Origin: Lepisosteus oculatus
Taxonomy: Eukaryota; Chordata; Actinopteri; Semionotiformes; Lepisosteidae
Assembly: GCF_040954835.1 (NCBI RefSeq)
Contig: NC_090709.1
Coordinates: 44,958,490-45,022,489, forward strand
DNA length: 64,000 bases
Direction: 5' to 3'
The translations under genes and the position numbers were made by a program. The notes under the pieces were generated by a model. The model was not told the origin of the DNA and did no database searches. It saw only the letters and a program-made list of their open reading frames with translations. Of this stretch, positions 20,449 through 31,763 are shown piece after piece. Numbering within the stretch: position 1 is the stretch's first letter; each line of letters opens with the position of its first letter.

Positions 20449-21874
20449 TGTAGCGGCGAGGCTTAATAATAAGGCAGAATTAAGTGTTTCTGAGCTTTCC
20501 CAAATTAGGCCTCATTTCTCTGTTCATCTCTGTGGTGCAGCCACAGAGAAACCATTCATGCAAGGTGATTTAAGGTCCAAGGACAGCTCCCAAAGGGGGA
20601 TGCACTTAGCTAAGCCTGGCTATCATGATCAATGGTCATCCATTGGTGCCTATCTGTCTAGGGAGTGCGAGTTGGACATCTGGACTGCATTACTAAGTGT
20701 CAGGACTAAGTGACTCATATCTCACCTTGATCAACCAATCAGGGACTGGTAGGGCCGAGTAACCCACGTGGGATTCTGATGCCCATGGAACTTTCAGCCA
20801 ATCAATGAGCTGAAGTTCCTCCAGGTAAAAACAGGCAACACAGAGAGCCTGAGAGATTCAGATTCAGATTGAGATTCAGATTCAACAAGATCCAGACAGA
20901 TTCTAAAGGGAATTCAAAGGAGAATTCCAGGGCAGGACGGCCCAGGAGCAGAAGGCTCCCAAGGGCAGGACATTCTCGCAGCGCGCCTCCTGACCATCCT
21001 GAGACTCAGCCCGGACAACCACGGAACGGCCAGTGTGTCCGAGTGCCAGAACTTTCCTTTGTTCTAAGAGTCTAGAGTTGAGGTTGCCAGAGAGTAACCA
21101 GCAGCAGGCCTCGTGAACAGGTCGGAACTGTGGACAGCTGAATCACTATTCAGAACTAGCTCTTCATCATAACGAACTGGTCCTCTTCCTGACTTGCTGG
21201 GACCCACAGTCATCTTTTCTCCTGTGCACAAACTTTGCTAGTTAAAGCCAACAATGAGCATCTGCAGCGCACCGTCGCAAGCCGCACAGCACAGCCTGGC
21301 ACGGAGCCAGAGAGCGCGGATTGGACAGCAACAGCCTGCAACTGTTTCTTTGAGTCCGCAGGAGATCTGAATCCCCAGAGATTGGATGAGTATTCAACTT
21401 CAATGCATTACAGCTCGAGAATTCAATTGTTATTCAACCAGTTGATATCAATTTAATTCCGAAGAGTTATGTACTTGTTTGAGTATCTAATGTAGAAGTT
21501 GTAACCAAGTTCACTTTACGAAACGGTCTTAATGAATGATATACTGAACGTATGTCCTCTTGATATGTGTAACACTTTGTAACTGATTGAATATATATCT
21601 TTTGTATTCTGATAACCCTCTCGATAAGATCTGTTAGGTTTATATGCATATTCTATGTATTAATAAATGTATCCTCGTGTATTAGTACCTGTGTGTGCGC
21701 GTTGTTTGAGTTATGTCGCATGGTTGGATTCTAAAGCCATCAAAAGAATCAACTTTGTGATTTACTGCTACAATTAATAATTGTCTCAGTAAATGCCCAA
21801 ACCCTACAGAACTGGTGCCTTCAGAAAGCCACTATGATTACATATTTGGCGTCCCTGAACCACTTTTCTCTACA
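20449..21874 (+). repeat. 5' LTR (1426 bp)
   Basis: Begins TGTAGCGGCGAGG and ends TCTCTACA. The U3 part has two CCAAT boxes (near 20734 and 20801), a CACGTG E-box (about 20767-20772) and a GGTAAAAACAGG TATA-like string near 20823. AATAAA at 21662-21667 with GT-rich sequence downstream marks the likely R/U5 border. Very long for an LTR. Confidence 0.9.
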
Positions 21875-21880
21875 TTTATT

Positions 21881-21898
21881 TGGCGTCCCTGGGTGGGC
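21881..21898 (+). promoter_or_regulatory. Primer binding site, tRNA-Asn(GUU)
   Basis: TGGCGTCCCTGGGTGGGC, 6 nt after the LTR, is complementary to the last 15 nt plus CCA of vertebrate tRNA-Asn (GTT). All 18 positions match the gene sequence as I know it. Confidence 0.8.
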
Positions 21899-22140
21899 GT
21901 GGCAAGACTGAAATGAGTCAACCAAGCGGAATAATTCAATATAAAACGCCGCGGGTTTCATACACGACAATACAGTGTGCTGAAAGCCGAAAGGAAAAAG
22001 AGTTCCCCTTGCTCTTTAAGCAGTGCTTGATTGTTTTGTGATCTTTTGCGATCTACCGGGTTGATTGCATACTTGATCTTGTGGTTTTCTCTGGTAAAAT
22101 TGTGATTTCGTACTTAAAAGTAATACTCTTTAAGTTAACG

Positions 22141-25100
22141 ATGGTTGCTAAAAGGTCTGAATTCGAGTCGCTATTAAGCACTCTCTCTAGCAGCGACAGG
22201 TCTGACCACGATCTCTGCCATATCTCCGTCAGCGGAGAAGCTAGGAAAATAAATCTCCATTCTCTGAGAGAGCTAGCGAAGGACATAGAGAGATTTGACC
22301 CGGCAGTGTCAGAGAATAATATCGAGAGTTATATTCAGGACCTCAGGTATAACCTGCAGTACCTGCCAAACGCCACAGAACAGGAGAAAGTGTTTCTGGT
22401 TAGAAAAACTACCAGCAGAGCTGTACATGAGTGGATGGCTAGGCAGATGAAAGAAGTCTGCAATGACTTTGAGCAGCTATGTCGATTACTTATCGAAGAA
22501 TACAGTGCGTTTATTGACCCGATTGCTGCGATAGCCGCCGCTCTTAACATTAAGCACGAGAGAGCAGAGTCCCCTCGCAAATATTACGAGAGACTTAGAC
22601 GAACTTATTTTGGAGGGCGAAATGACGAGGGTTGCGAAGAGAACACACATTTCAAGGGTTTATTCATTGCGAATCTCCACCCGTCAGTCAGAAAGATGAT
22701 CTTAATGCATACAGATGCACAGACCATGAAAATGACTGATATCAAGAGATTCGTGCAGAAAGCCTGGGAGTATGATGTCCAAAGTCGCTCTGAGCAAAAA
22801 GTTGCTAAAGCGACTGCGTTCGCCGTCAGAGCCAGCAGGGTTAATTCCCCCCTGCTCGAAGGAGCACAGGCTCCTGAGCTGGCTAAGCCCCGTTCCAAAG
22901 CACTCACACAGGACCGCACCCAGCGTCATAAGTGCCATGAGAACACCGGGGGAGGGAAAGGGCTAGAAAAAGCTGAACAAAAGGATTCAGTAGCCGCCCG
23001 CCTGGCCAGGCTTGAACAAGCTTTATTAGGACAGGGACAACCGCTCCCCAAGGCTGCCGGAAGCGTGAATGAGCTGATACTCTCCACTGGAGGAGGCGGA
23101 GACCCGCCCCCTCTCCCTCCCTCAGTCTATCTGATTGAGCGGAAGAGTTCCTGCCTGGATGAGGTCAGCCACTCCCAAGCGAGTGCTGACTCCACCCCTG
23201 AAGTCACAGAGCAGGCAGTAAAACACAGAGGAAAAGCAAGAAGCTTTTACCTCAAGGCTGCCATGGGTGATGTCTTACCCAGTGAGACACTGATTGACAC
23301 TGAGGTTGAGAGGTGTTTGATGTCACACGGCAAGCTCAAACGGGTAGAAAAAGAAAAGGGCATGCGACTCAGAGAGGAACCTTTGGTGGATCACCAGAAA
23401 GGCAAGGTGTGGAAACAGGTCAAGGCTCCTAAGCCTTCTGTACAGAAGGAAAGGGGGGCCAAGAGGCAGACTGTGCTCACACAGTGCCCACCGAACACAG
23501 AAGCCCATGCGGAGATTCCTTCTGTTCCCTCTGGACAAGAAATAAAAATATTTTCTTGTTCCCCGTATATACAGGGAAGTTGTGTCCCGGCTGAGGTCAC
23601 AACAGCCTCCCTGCCACAGGAGCGCTGCTCCGAGCAGCCGCCTGATCCACCAGGTAAAGCACACACCTTTTACATCCCTAAAGAGGAGCAGATCTCCCCA
23701 CCTGGCGATGAAAAGGAGCTTTCCCTGTACACCCTGGCACCCAAGAGGGGTCAGGACCACCACCCTGCAGTGGTGGAAGGGATCCAGATGGCAGGAGAGC
23801 AGGTTGGTGATGTAGCCCTCACCCTTAGCCCTGAGAGGTCCTCTATTAGTGAGGATCTGCTTGAGCAGCTGTCGCAGGGCCACCGCCAGGTGCCCCTGGT
23901 GCAACATTCACAGGTTAGACAGGAGGTCCAGCTGGACGCTGAGACTACTGCGCTGTGGACACACCTGTTCCCAGATGCCGATTCCCTCTGCTTTGACCCA
24001 GGGAACCTGCAGTCAGGTAACATTATTTCTCACAACTACCAGGTAGTGAGTGAGACTGACCTGATTGTTCCTGCCTCAACGGCAGGGTTGCCAACACACC
24101 CAGTCCCCCAGAAGGGACAGGGAATGAAAGCCGAGACGGTTTTCTTACAGCCACCAGCTCAGTCTGTCAGTCTGAGTCTGACCAACAGTGGTTCACCCAG
24201 ACTGGAGCTGGATGGTCAAGCCACCCGCCTGCCAGTGCAGGACATCGCAAAGAGGGGTGTCAGAACCCCAGCCTGCACTGACATGGGCCTGGTGAGTGAT
24301 AGTAAGTTCAAAGACAGTGAACTAGCTATCCCAGTGTTGGGGCAGCTCCCTGAACCCCTAGCGAGGGAAGGGGGGAGCGAGCAGGTGTCCTACACCTACC
24401 CCCAGCGAACGATTGTAAACATGCCGATAGAGGGATTCCTCAATCAGGAAGTGTGCAGGGTGGAACTGAACAGTGAGAATAGGATAACATTCCCAGATCA
24501 CTCAGGTGCTCCAGATGACCACTCAGCCGAGGGTCAGGCATGCTCCACCGCTGCACCGCCCCCTGCAGGGTTCCTAGAGCACAGGCATGAACAAATCGAA
24601 AAAGCAGATGCCCTGGAAACGGAGGAGCAGCATCAGCAGCTGCGTCAGATCTCCCCAGATTTCCAGGATGTTGGTGCCCAAGATGCCACAGGGCATATTG
24701 AGAAAGACACCATGTACATGCTGCGCCAGCTTAGAAAGGCAACAGTCACTCAGAAGGAGATGACTGGGATCAGCCACCCGAAAAGACTTTTGGGAGGACT
24801 GATTGCTGCCGCCACTGTTGCACGTTTGCTTTTCCTGGTAGGTTTGTGTGCTACTGGCACTCTCACCCTGACTGCCCCAAGAAGGCAGGTGTCAGAGAGG
24901 CCAGAGGGTAGTGACAGACTGTATCGACAGCAGCAAAAGTTGGAAAGCTTAGGGAAAACCCTACAGGCAACTTCCTATGCAACAGGGTTAAACCTTATTC
25001 CCCAAACAGTGGACATGATTGTTGGTGTTATACAGTGGGTTTATGCTTGTGTGCAACAGGCCAGAATGTTGACACAAGACCTGTTAAGGGAGTTTAGTGC

Positions 25101-25389
25101 CACTGTAGCCAGTCTAACCACGGCACAAATCCCAACCCACTTGATTCCACTCTTCTCAGTAGAGGAGTGCGTGACATTAACCCCATCGCTCATAGCTCAC
25201 CCAGAAGGCAAACCAAGATTGAATTCGGTTCCAAATCTTGAGATGGGTATGGCTACCAAAGCTATCCATTGGCTGTGTCTAAACGATTCACCAATGAAGG
25301 GTGTAAAGCTACTAATGAGCAGAGGGAGGTTAATGAACCCCATGAAGAGCAGGTGGGAAGTAAATGGCTGGTCAGCACACCACATTTAA
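22141..25389 (+). CDS. 1082-aa fused ORF: Gag-like N-terminus, damaged protease motif, Env-TM-like C-terminus
   Basis: I chose the ATG at 22141; the frame is open 60 nt further upstream but without an ATG. Residues 1-235 are helical and charged with a retroviral capsid-like pattern (LLIEEYSAF near 119, [15 protein letters not shown] near 180). No CCHC zinc knuckle is present. Residues 275-303 are a short coiled-coil-like stretch. Around 375-395 the sequence resembles a retropepsin entry, but the expected D-T/S-G reads D386-T387-E388, so no active protease is expected. Residues 400-870 are low-similarity, Pro/Gln/Glu-rich. Residues 881-912 are strongly hydrophobic ([20 protein letters not shown]), followed by an amphipathic region to about 1010, which is the layout of a fusion peptide and heptad region in an Env TM subunit. 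No signal peptide, furin site or membrane anchor is evident in this frame. The ORF is intact despite lacking pol. Its function is unknown. Confidence 0.7.
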   Translation: MVAKRSEFESLLSTLSSSDRSDHDLCHISVSGEARKINLHSLRELAKDIERFDPAVSENNIESYIQDLRYNLQYLPNATEQEKVFLVRKTTSRAVHEWMARQMKEVCNDFEQLCRLLIEEYSAFIDPIAAIAAALNIKHERAESPRKYYERLRRTYFGGRNDEGCEENTHFKGLFIANLHPSVRKMILMHTDAQTMKMTDIKRFVQKAWEYDVQSRSEQKVAKATAFAVRASRVNSPLLEGAQAPELAKPRSKALTQDRTQRHKCHENTGGGKGLEKAEQKDSVAARLARLEQALLGQGQPLPKAAGSVNELILSTGGGGDPPPLPPSVYLIERKSSCLDEVSHSQASADSTPEVTEQAVKHRGKARSFYLKAAMGDVLPSETLIDTEVERCLMSHGKLKRVEKEKGMRLREEPLVDHQKGKVWKQVKAPKPSVQKERGAKRQTVLTQCPPNTEAHAEIPSVPSGQEIKIFSCSPYIQGSCVPAEVTTASLPQERCSEQPPDPPGKAHTFYIPKEEQISPPGDEKELSLYTLAPKRGQDHHPAVVEGIQMAGEQVGDVALTLSPERSSISEDLLEQLSQGHRQVPLVQHSQVRQEVQLDAETTALWTHLFPDADSLCFDPGNLQSGNIISHNYQVVSETDLIVPASTAGLPTHPVPQKGQGMKAETVFLQPPAQSVSLSLTNSGSPRLELDGQATRLPVQDIAKRGVRTPACTDMGLVSDSKFKDSELAIPVLGQLPEPLAREGGSEQVSYTYPQRTIVNMPIEGFLNQEVCRVELNSENRITFPDHSGAPDDHSAEGQACSTAAPPPAGFLEHRHEQIEKADALETEEQHQQLRQISPDFQDVGAQDATGHIEKDTMYMLRQLRKATVTQKEMTGISHPKRLLGGLIAAATVARLLFLVGLCATGTLTLTAPRRQVSERPEGSDRLYRQQQKLESLGKTLQATSYATGLNLIPQTVDMIVGVIQWVYACVQQARMLTQDLLREFSATVASLTTAQIPTHLIPLFSVEECVTLTPSLIAHPEGKPRLNSVPNLEMGMATKAIHWLCLNDSPMKGVKLLMSRGRLMNPMKSRWEVNGWSAHHI

Positions 25390-26108
25390 CAGACACTGTG
25401 ACTTGTGACAGGCATGATATAGCTACCGCAATGCAGCTTCCTAATCAAACAGTTTCCTGCAAGTTCCCGAGGAGGCCATAGTACAGCTTGAACTTAACAC
25501 TGTACTGTCTAGAACCAGACAGTATAAGACCAAACTTGAGGTCTTGGATGCCTTCAGATGCCACACTAAGGATTTGGATAGAAATCCAAGAAACAGTAAG
25601 CCCTGAAGAGGTACAGGTAGTTAGTTTGCTTTAATGGAACAAACCTCCAAACCACCCTAGCAGATACCCAACACAGGTGTTGTGGTTTATCGGGGGCTGG
25701 GAACAGGAACTGTTGTTATTGTAACACTACTGCCAGGTAGCTGGATCATGACTGACAGTGTACTCTGAATGATGTACTCTCACATCAAGATGTACTCTGG
25801 GTAGCATGAATGAGTCAAAGGTAGCATGTCAAAAGAAAGGAAGTGACTTCTCCCCAAATATCTACCACAGAGGTATCAGATATTGACAGTGAACTTCCTG
25901 ATGTGTAATTCCTAGACTGAGATAATGTCTCCTACCGTGTTTATACATACTCCAGATGTTATTCATCCTGTTTGTATCCAATGCTGGTTCCGGTATGAAT
26001 TCTCGAGGAGTAATGTAGACATTTAAGATTAATGTTCTAATGGCAAGGGACATCACTTAACTCTGTTTTGTTTTGAAGGCAACAACGCCTCAGGACCTCG
26101 TGACCTTC
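25390..26108 (+). pseudogene. Env-TM-like 3' relic, frameshifted
   Basis: Similarity to an Env ectodomain and membrane anchor continues in other frames after about 25270 (an overlapping frame runs 25269-25481). A hydrophobic segment is encoded near 25690-25740 but only after further frameshifts. No single frame is open. I leave the breaks as they stand. Confidence 0.45.
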
Positions 26109-26120
26109 AAAAAGGGGGGA
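26109..26120 (+). promoter_or_regulatory. Polypurine tract
   Basis: AAAAAGGGGGGA ends two bases before the 3' LTR, the normal position for the plus-strand primer of reverse transcription. Confidence 0.85.
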
Positions 26121-26122
26121 TA

Positions 26123-27548
26123 TGTAGCGGCGAGGCTTAATAATAAGGCAGAATTAAGTGTTTCTGAGCTTTCCCAAATTAGGCCTCATTTCTCTGTTCA
26201 TCTCTGTGGTGCAGCCACAGAGAAACCATTCATGCAAGGTGATTTAAGGTCCAAGGACAGCTCCCAAAGGGGGATGCACTTAGCTAAGCCTGGCTATCAT
26301 GATCAATGGTCATCCATTGGTGCCTATCTGTCTAGGGAGTGCGAGTTGGACATCTGGACTGCATTACTAAGTGTCAGGACTAAGTGACTCATATCTCACC
26401 TTGATCAACCAATCAGGGACTGGTAGGGCCGAGTAACCCACGTGGGATTCTGATGCCCATGGAACTTTCAGCCAATCAATGAGCTGAAGTTCCTCCAGGT
26501 AAAAACAGGCAACACAGAGAGCCTGAGAGATTCAGATTCAGATTGAGATTCAGATTCAACAAGATCCAGACAGATTCTAAAGGGAATTCAAAGGAGAATT
26601 CCAGGGCAGGACGGCCCAGGAGCAGAAGGCTCCCAAGGGCAGGACATTCTCGCAGCGCGCCTCCTGACCATCCTGAGACTCAGCCCGGACAACCACGGAA
26701 CGGCCAGTGTGTCCGAGTGCCAGAACTTTCCTTTGTTCTAAGAGTCTAGAGTTGAGGTTGCCAGAGAGTAACCAGCAGCAGGCCTCGTGAACAGGTCGGA
26801 ACTGTGGACAGCTGAATCACTATTCAGAACTAGCTCTTCATCATAACGAACTGGTCCTCTTCCTGACTTGCTGGGACCCACAGTCATCTTTTCTCCTGTG
26901 CACAAACTTTGCTAGTTAAAGCCAACAATGAGCATCTGCAGCGCACCGTCGCAAGCCGCACAGCACAGCCTGGCACGGAGCCAGAGAGCGCGGATTGGAC
27001 AGCAACAGCCTGCAACTGTTTCTTTGAGTCCGCAGGAGATCTGAATCCCCAGAGATTGGATGAGTATTCAACTTCAATGCATTACAGCTCGAGAATTCAA
27101 TTGTTATTCAACCAGTTGATATCAATTTAATTCCGAAGAGTTATGTACTTGTTTGAGTATCTAATGTAGAAGTTGTAACCAAGTTCACTTTACGAAACGG
27201 TCTTAATGAATGATATACTGAACGTATGTCCTCTTGATATGTGTAACACTTTGTAACTGATTGAATATATATCTTTTGTATTCTGATAACCCTCTCGATA
27301 AGATCTGTTAGGTTTATATGCATATTCTATGTATTAATAAATGTATCCTCGTGTATTAGTACCTGTGTGTGCGCGTTGTTTGAGTTATGTCGCATGGTTG
27401 GATTCTAAAGCCATCAAAAGAATCAACTTTGTGATTTACTGCTACAATTAATAATTGTCTCAGTAAATGCCCAAACCCTACAGAACTGGTGCCTTCAGAA
27501 AGCCACTATGATTACATATTTGGCGTCCCTGAACCACTTTTCTCTACA
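26123..27548 (+). repeat. 3' LTR (1426 bp)
   Basis: Same length as the 5' LTR. All the short open frames inside the two LTRs translate identically, so I see no difference between them. Poly(A) signal AATAAA lies at about 27336-27341. Confidence 0.9.
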
Positions 27549-27769
27549 CTGATGATTAACATGCTGTAATACACAGTTCAAAATTAAAGGCTCAAATGCT
27601 GTACATGAGAGGTTAAGCTCCCCCTGGCGGTTTTACAAGGCGACGCCGGATAGTTAGTCACGTGACACACGTGAACCGCGTGATACCCCGGTGGGCGTGT
27701 TGCGGTATGCCGCGAAATACCTCACCCATTTTGAATGGCTGCATCTGTACACCGATACCTAGTGTTCTC
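27549..27769 (+). repeat. Right part of the dispersed repeat split by the LTR element
   Basis: Starts with the CTGA duplication. 'catgagaggttaagctcc' and the CpG-rich 'cggta' motifs that follow correspond to about 50490-50760 and 43727-43800. Confidence 0.6.
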
Positions 27770-28310
27770 GGTGCACTCCCAGTGTTCAGAGGATACCCAG
27801 TGTTCCCAGTGCACACCCAGTGTTCAGAGGATACCCAGTGTTCCCAGTGCACACCCAGTGTTCAGAGGATACCCAGTGTTCACAGTGCACACCCAGTGTT
27901 CAGAGGATACCCAGTGTTCTCAGTGCACACCCAGTGTTCCCAGTGCACGCCTAGTGTTCAGTGGATACCCAGTGTTCAGAGGATACCCAGTGTTCTCAGT
28001 GCCCTCCCAGTGTTCAGAGGATACCCAATGTTCCCAGTGCACACCCAGTGTTCAGAGGATACCCAGTGTTCACAGTGCACACCCAGTGTTCAGAGGATAC
28101 CCAGTGTTCCCAGTGCACACCTAGTGTTCAGAGGATACCCAGTGTTCCCAGTGCACACCCAGTGTTCAGAGGATACCCAGTGTTCCCAGTGCACGCCTAG
28201 TGTTCAGAGGATACCCAGTGTTCCCAGTGCACGCTTAGTGTTCAGAGGATACCCAGTGTTCCCAGTGCACGCCCAGTGTTCAGAGGATACCCAGTGTTCC
28301 CAGTGTTTGA
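27770..28310 (+). repeat. 38-bp minisatellite (cccagtgttcagaggatacc), ~14 units
   Basis: Unit: 'cacacccagtgttcagagga' + 'tacccagtgttcccagtg'. The unit has an internal half-repeat (cccagtgttc twice). Since 38 is not a multiple of 3, the array cycles through three peptides and is stop-free in all + frames, giving open frames of up to 247 codons. These are not evidence of a gene. Confidence 0.95.
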
Positions 28311-28764
28311 GTTCTGCTTCTCCGGTGTTTCCTCTAAAGCAGCTTTCCTCCCCCGGAAATGCAGTCGGCCTTTCTTACCCAGAGGGGAAAGCATTCCTTC
28401 TCTGATCTAGGGTGTTTTTTTTTGTCTGTCTTCTATATCTGTTACCTTGTTTAACAATCGCTAGCTACCGTCATTAGCCATTTTTAATAAAGGTCGTACT
28501 TTCGGGTCATTGCAGTTTGCACAGGCCCTGCTTCCTGTCGAAGAGGACATCTTGAACAAGAGTTTAACCTGCCCAGTGTAGACTTCAGAAACCCTTAATA
28601 GGTCTCCACCAACCTGTCCTGCGTTTTTCTGAAGGAAATACAAATGAAATGTAATATGAGCGTTATGTAACACAAGCATGATGTAGTATTGTGAGGATCA
28701 CTTAGGGATAATTGTGTCTGGGCTCTGCCCACGACATCAGGGCACAACAAAGGCATCCCTTCTG
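28311..28764. other. Intergenic, no gene seen
   Basis: A - strand segment around 28485-28640 is open and exon-like (reads GGDLLRVSEVYTGQVKLLFK) but is not recognised. 'gacttcagaaacccttaata' within it resembles the repeat that follows. Confidence 0.35.
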
Positions 28765-29104
28765 TCCCCTTTAACCAATGTGCAAATAACTTATCTTTTA
28801 TTCCTCATTTATGTAGAGGCTGGAGATCCTTAATGAAGTTATATACTTTCTCACCTGAACAATCAGTGCAACATGCATCACGATCTGAAAGAGAAACAGA
28901 GTTTGATGACGCCCTGCACAGCCATCCTGGCTACCTCAGCCCCTGCTGTCCCCTTTAAACAGCATATAATTTATTTTTAATTTATATAGAGGTCGGAAAC
29001 CCTTAATGAAGTTATATACTTTCTCACCTGAACAATTAGCGCTGCTTTTATTAAAGTCTGAAAGAGAAACAGAGTTTGATTAGGTACAGAAAAGCCATCC
29101 TGGC
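28765..29104 (+). repeat. Two ~170-180-bp direct repeats
   Basis: 28765-28946 and 28947-29104 share 'taatgaagttatatactttc', 'tctcacctgaacaat' and 'ctgaaagagaaacagagttt'. They separate the two 38-bp minisatellite arrays. Confidence 0.75.
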
Positions 29105-29460
29105 CCAGTGTTCCCTAGTGCCTAGTGTTCAGTGGATACCCAGTGTTCCCAGTGCACGCCCAGTGTTCAGAGGATATCCAGTGTTCCCAGTGTTCAGAGG
29201 ATACTCAGTGTTCCCAGCGCACCCCCACTGTTCAGAGGATATGCAGTGTTCCCAGTGCACGCCCAGTGTTCAGAGGATACGCAGTGTTCCCAGTGCACCC
29301 CCAGTGTTCAGAGGATACCCAGTGTTCCCAGTGCATGCCCAGTGTTCAGAGGATACCCAGTGTTCCCAGTGCACGCCCAGTGTTCAGAGGATACTCAGTG
29401 TTCTCAGTGCAGCCCAGTGTTCAGAGGATACCCAGTGTTCCCAGTGCACACCCTTGAAGT
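29105..29460 (+). repeat. 38-bp minisatellite, second array, ~9 units
   Basis: Same unit as 27770-28310, with more sequence variation between units. Confidence 0.95.
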
Positions 29461-29714
29461 GGTGTTTCAGCCATACTCAATGTGACTTGTGGGAGCAGGA
29501 GTGGTGGTGCTGGATGTTGTTTAGTCTGGGAATGAATGAAAGACGTTAGTTCAGCACCAACTCCAGAAACCAGTGGGAGAGCTGACTTTGGTTTTGCAGG
29601 GAGAGCTTTTAAAAAATCATTTGACAGCCCAGACTGATTAATTGATCATTGACATTTTGACTGATCTAATTGCTTGCTGGGTTGTCAGAGGGTTGGCTGA
29701 TCTGACAGATCGAT

Positions 29715-29900
29715 TCACTGATTTATCCCAGGCAGTTCCTGGTCCAGTCAGTCCGGGGGTCTGTGACTCTGATCCAGTCAGTCCGGGGGTCTGTGACTCT
29801 GGTCCAGTCAGTCCACGGGGTCTGTGACTCTGGTCCAGTCAGTCCAGGGGTCTGTGTCCCCGGTCCAGTCAGTCCAGGGGTCTGTGTCCCCGGTCCAGTT
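29715..29900 (+). repeat. 30-bp minisatellite (ggtccagtcagtccgggggt)
   Basis: Six copies of a 30-bp unit 'ggtccagtcagtccgggggt' + 'ctgtgactct'. Confidence 0.9.
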
Positions 29901-30325
29901 CTGGACACTCCACTCAGAGCTCTTCCCAGGTCAGGGGGATCCCCTCCAGACCCCCCAGTGTGCAGCCCCACCTGGATGATGCTCCAGTCCGCTCAGCACA
30001 CAGCAGCTCTCAGTGGGGAGGAGAGCAGAGGGATGGAGCCAGTTCAGAGAGGGGGGTGATAAGGAGGCCATGATGGGTCAAGACCAGGGGGGGAATCAGG
30101 CCAGGACACTGGGGTAACACCCCTACTGTCCTCCAGAAACACCCCGGGATTGTTAATGACCACAGAGAGTCAGGACCTCGGTTTGACGTCTCATCCGAAG
30201 GACAGCGCCTGTTTACAGTCCAGTGTCCCCGTCACTATACTGGGGCATCAGGACCCTCACAGACCGCAGGGTGTGCGCCCCCTGCCGGCCTCACTAACAC
30301 CTCTCCCAGCAGCAACCTCAGTTTT
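29898..30325 (+). repeat. Dispersed ~430-bp repeat, copy 3
   Basis: Paralogue of 6684-7107 inside the inverted duplication. It shares the same 5' truncation and 'gagctcttcccaggtcaggg'. Confidence 0.8.
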
Positions 30326-30660
30326 TCCCAGGAGTCTCCCCTCCAGGTACTGACCAGGCTCCCACCTGCTGGGCTCCAGTGGGGAGGGGGCTGCCAGCTG
30401 GGAGCTGCAGGGTGAGATGGCTGCTGGGCAAACGAGGGCTAAAGAGCTTCCTAGGACACCCTGGACTTCGTGGTCGACTTCCTGCTCTTCAGACGGAGGT
30501 GGCTTGAAATCTGTCTCGTTTCAAGGAGTATTGGACACGATGCCCCCCCTGCTATATCCCCGCCAACTGGTGGCACGCCGACGATGAGGGCTCTCGGCCT
30601 CAATCCATCAACCACAAACTCTCCGGGATTAAAGAGAAGGACAGACTTTGTTCGTTAGTT
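30326..30660. other. ~330-bp segment present only in arm B of the duplication
   Basis: In arm A the dispersed repeat abuts the gene tail at about 6683; here ~330 bp separate them. No feature recognised. It is either an insertion in B or a deletion in A. Confidence 0.4.
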
Positions 30661-30860
30661 TCGGGGGGGAGGGAAAAAAACAAAAGCTAAACAGATTTTT
30701 TTAAAATTTTTTTATTGATGTTTAACAAAAGAACAAAAATTACAATACAGATCAATGTCAAGGGTTTATTTAGTGACCCCCCCCCCCCATCTTACGATCA
30801 TCACAGGACCTTAAAATAATACTTAATAATACAAGGTCATGCAGACGATCTGAGGACTCA

Positions 30861-31590
30861 GGTGGAGATAATGTGAAAGTTTTCCACAGTCCAGTCTGGG
30901 GTCCCTTAGCTTCAGTCCAGACTGGGGTCTGGGGTCCCTCAGCTTCAGTCCAGACTGGGGTCCCTCAGCTTCAGTCCAGACTGGGGTCTGGGGTCCCTCA
31001 GCTTCAGTCCAGTCCAGTTTGGGGCCCCGCAGCTTCAGTCCAGCACAGACTGGGGTCCCTCAGCTTCGGTCCAGCACAGACTGGGGTCCCTCAGCTTCGG
31101 TCCAGTCCAGTCTGGGGCCCCTCAGCTTCAGTCCAGCACAGACTGGGGTCCCTCAGCTTCGGTCCAGCACAGACTGGGGTCCCTCAGCTTCGGTCCAGTC
31201 CAGTCTGGGGCCCCTCAGCTCCGGTCCAGTCCAGTCTGGGGTCCCTCAGCTACAGTCCAGTCCAGTCTGGTGTCCCTCAGCTTCAGTCCAGCACAGACTG
31301 GGGTCCCTCAGCTTCGGTCCAGCACAGTCTGGGGTCCCTCAGCTTCAGTCCAGACTGGGGTCCCTCAGCTTCGGTCCAGCACAGTCTGGTGTCCCTCAGC
31401 TCCAGTCCAGTCCAGTCTGGTGTCCCTCAGCTCCGGTCCAGTGCAGTCTGGGGTCTCTCAGCTTCGGTCCAGCACAGTCTGGTGTCCCTCAGCTCCAGTC
31501 CAGTCCAGTCTGGTGTCCCTTGGCTCCAGTCCAGTCCAGTCTGGTGTCCCTCAGCTCCAGTCCAGTCCAGTCCAGTCCTTGGTAGGGAAG
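30861..31590 (-). repeat. ~30-bp minisatellite in duplicated 3' UTR
   Basis: About 24 units of 'ggggtccctcagcttcggtc'-type sequence, the reverse complement of the 6010-6600 array. Long + strand open frames here are repeat artefacts. Confidence 0.92.
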
Positions 31591-31763
31591 GCGACTCCGA
31601 TCTTAGCTGGCACAGAACCAGGAAAGGAACCTAGAAAGAATATTGTTATTGCAGGTGTGAGGGACACAGACACAGACGTCACCATGACATCAAACAGCAA
31701 GAGGAGACTTGCTTGACTCTTCCTTGAATCACAGACACGACTGGGCGGCGCCCCCCTGTCTGC

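Larger units (their letters stand above)
20449..27548 (+). mobile_element. Complete non-autonomous LTR/ERV-like element, no pol
   Basis: A 7100-bp element bounded by TGTAGC...TACA LTRs of equal length (1426 bp each), which appear identical wherever compared. CTGA lies directly on both sides (20445-20448 and 27549-27552), a 4-bp target duplication. The 4248-bp interior holds a tRNA-Asn primer site (21881-21898), a 266-bp leader, one 1082-codon ORF (22141-25389), an Env-like relic (25390-26108) and a polypurine tract (26109-26120). No reverse transcriptase, RNase H or integrase motif is visible in the interior. A young insertion mobilised by proteins supplied in trans is the simplest reading. 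It sits inside a dispersed repeat. Confidence 0.85.

Noticed and set aside
27662..29549. Possible repeat protein or CRISPR-like array
   Set aside because: The units are contiguous 38-bp minisatellite copies without unique spacers, and all three + frames are open. There is no CRISPR and no evidence for a gene.
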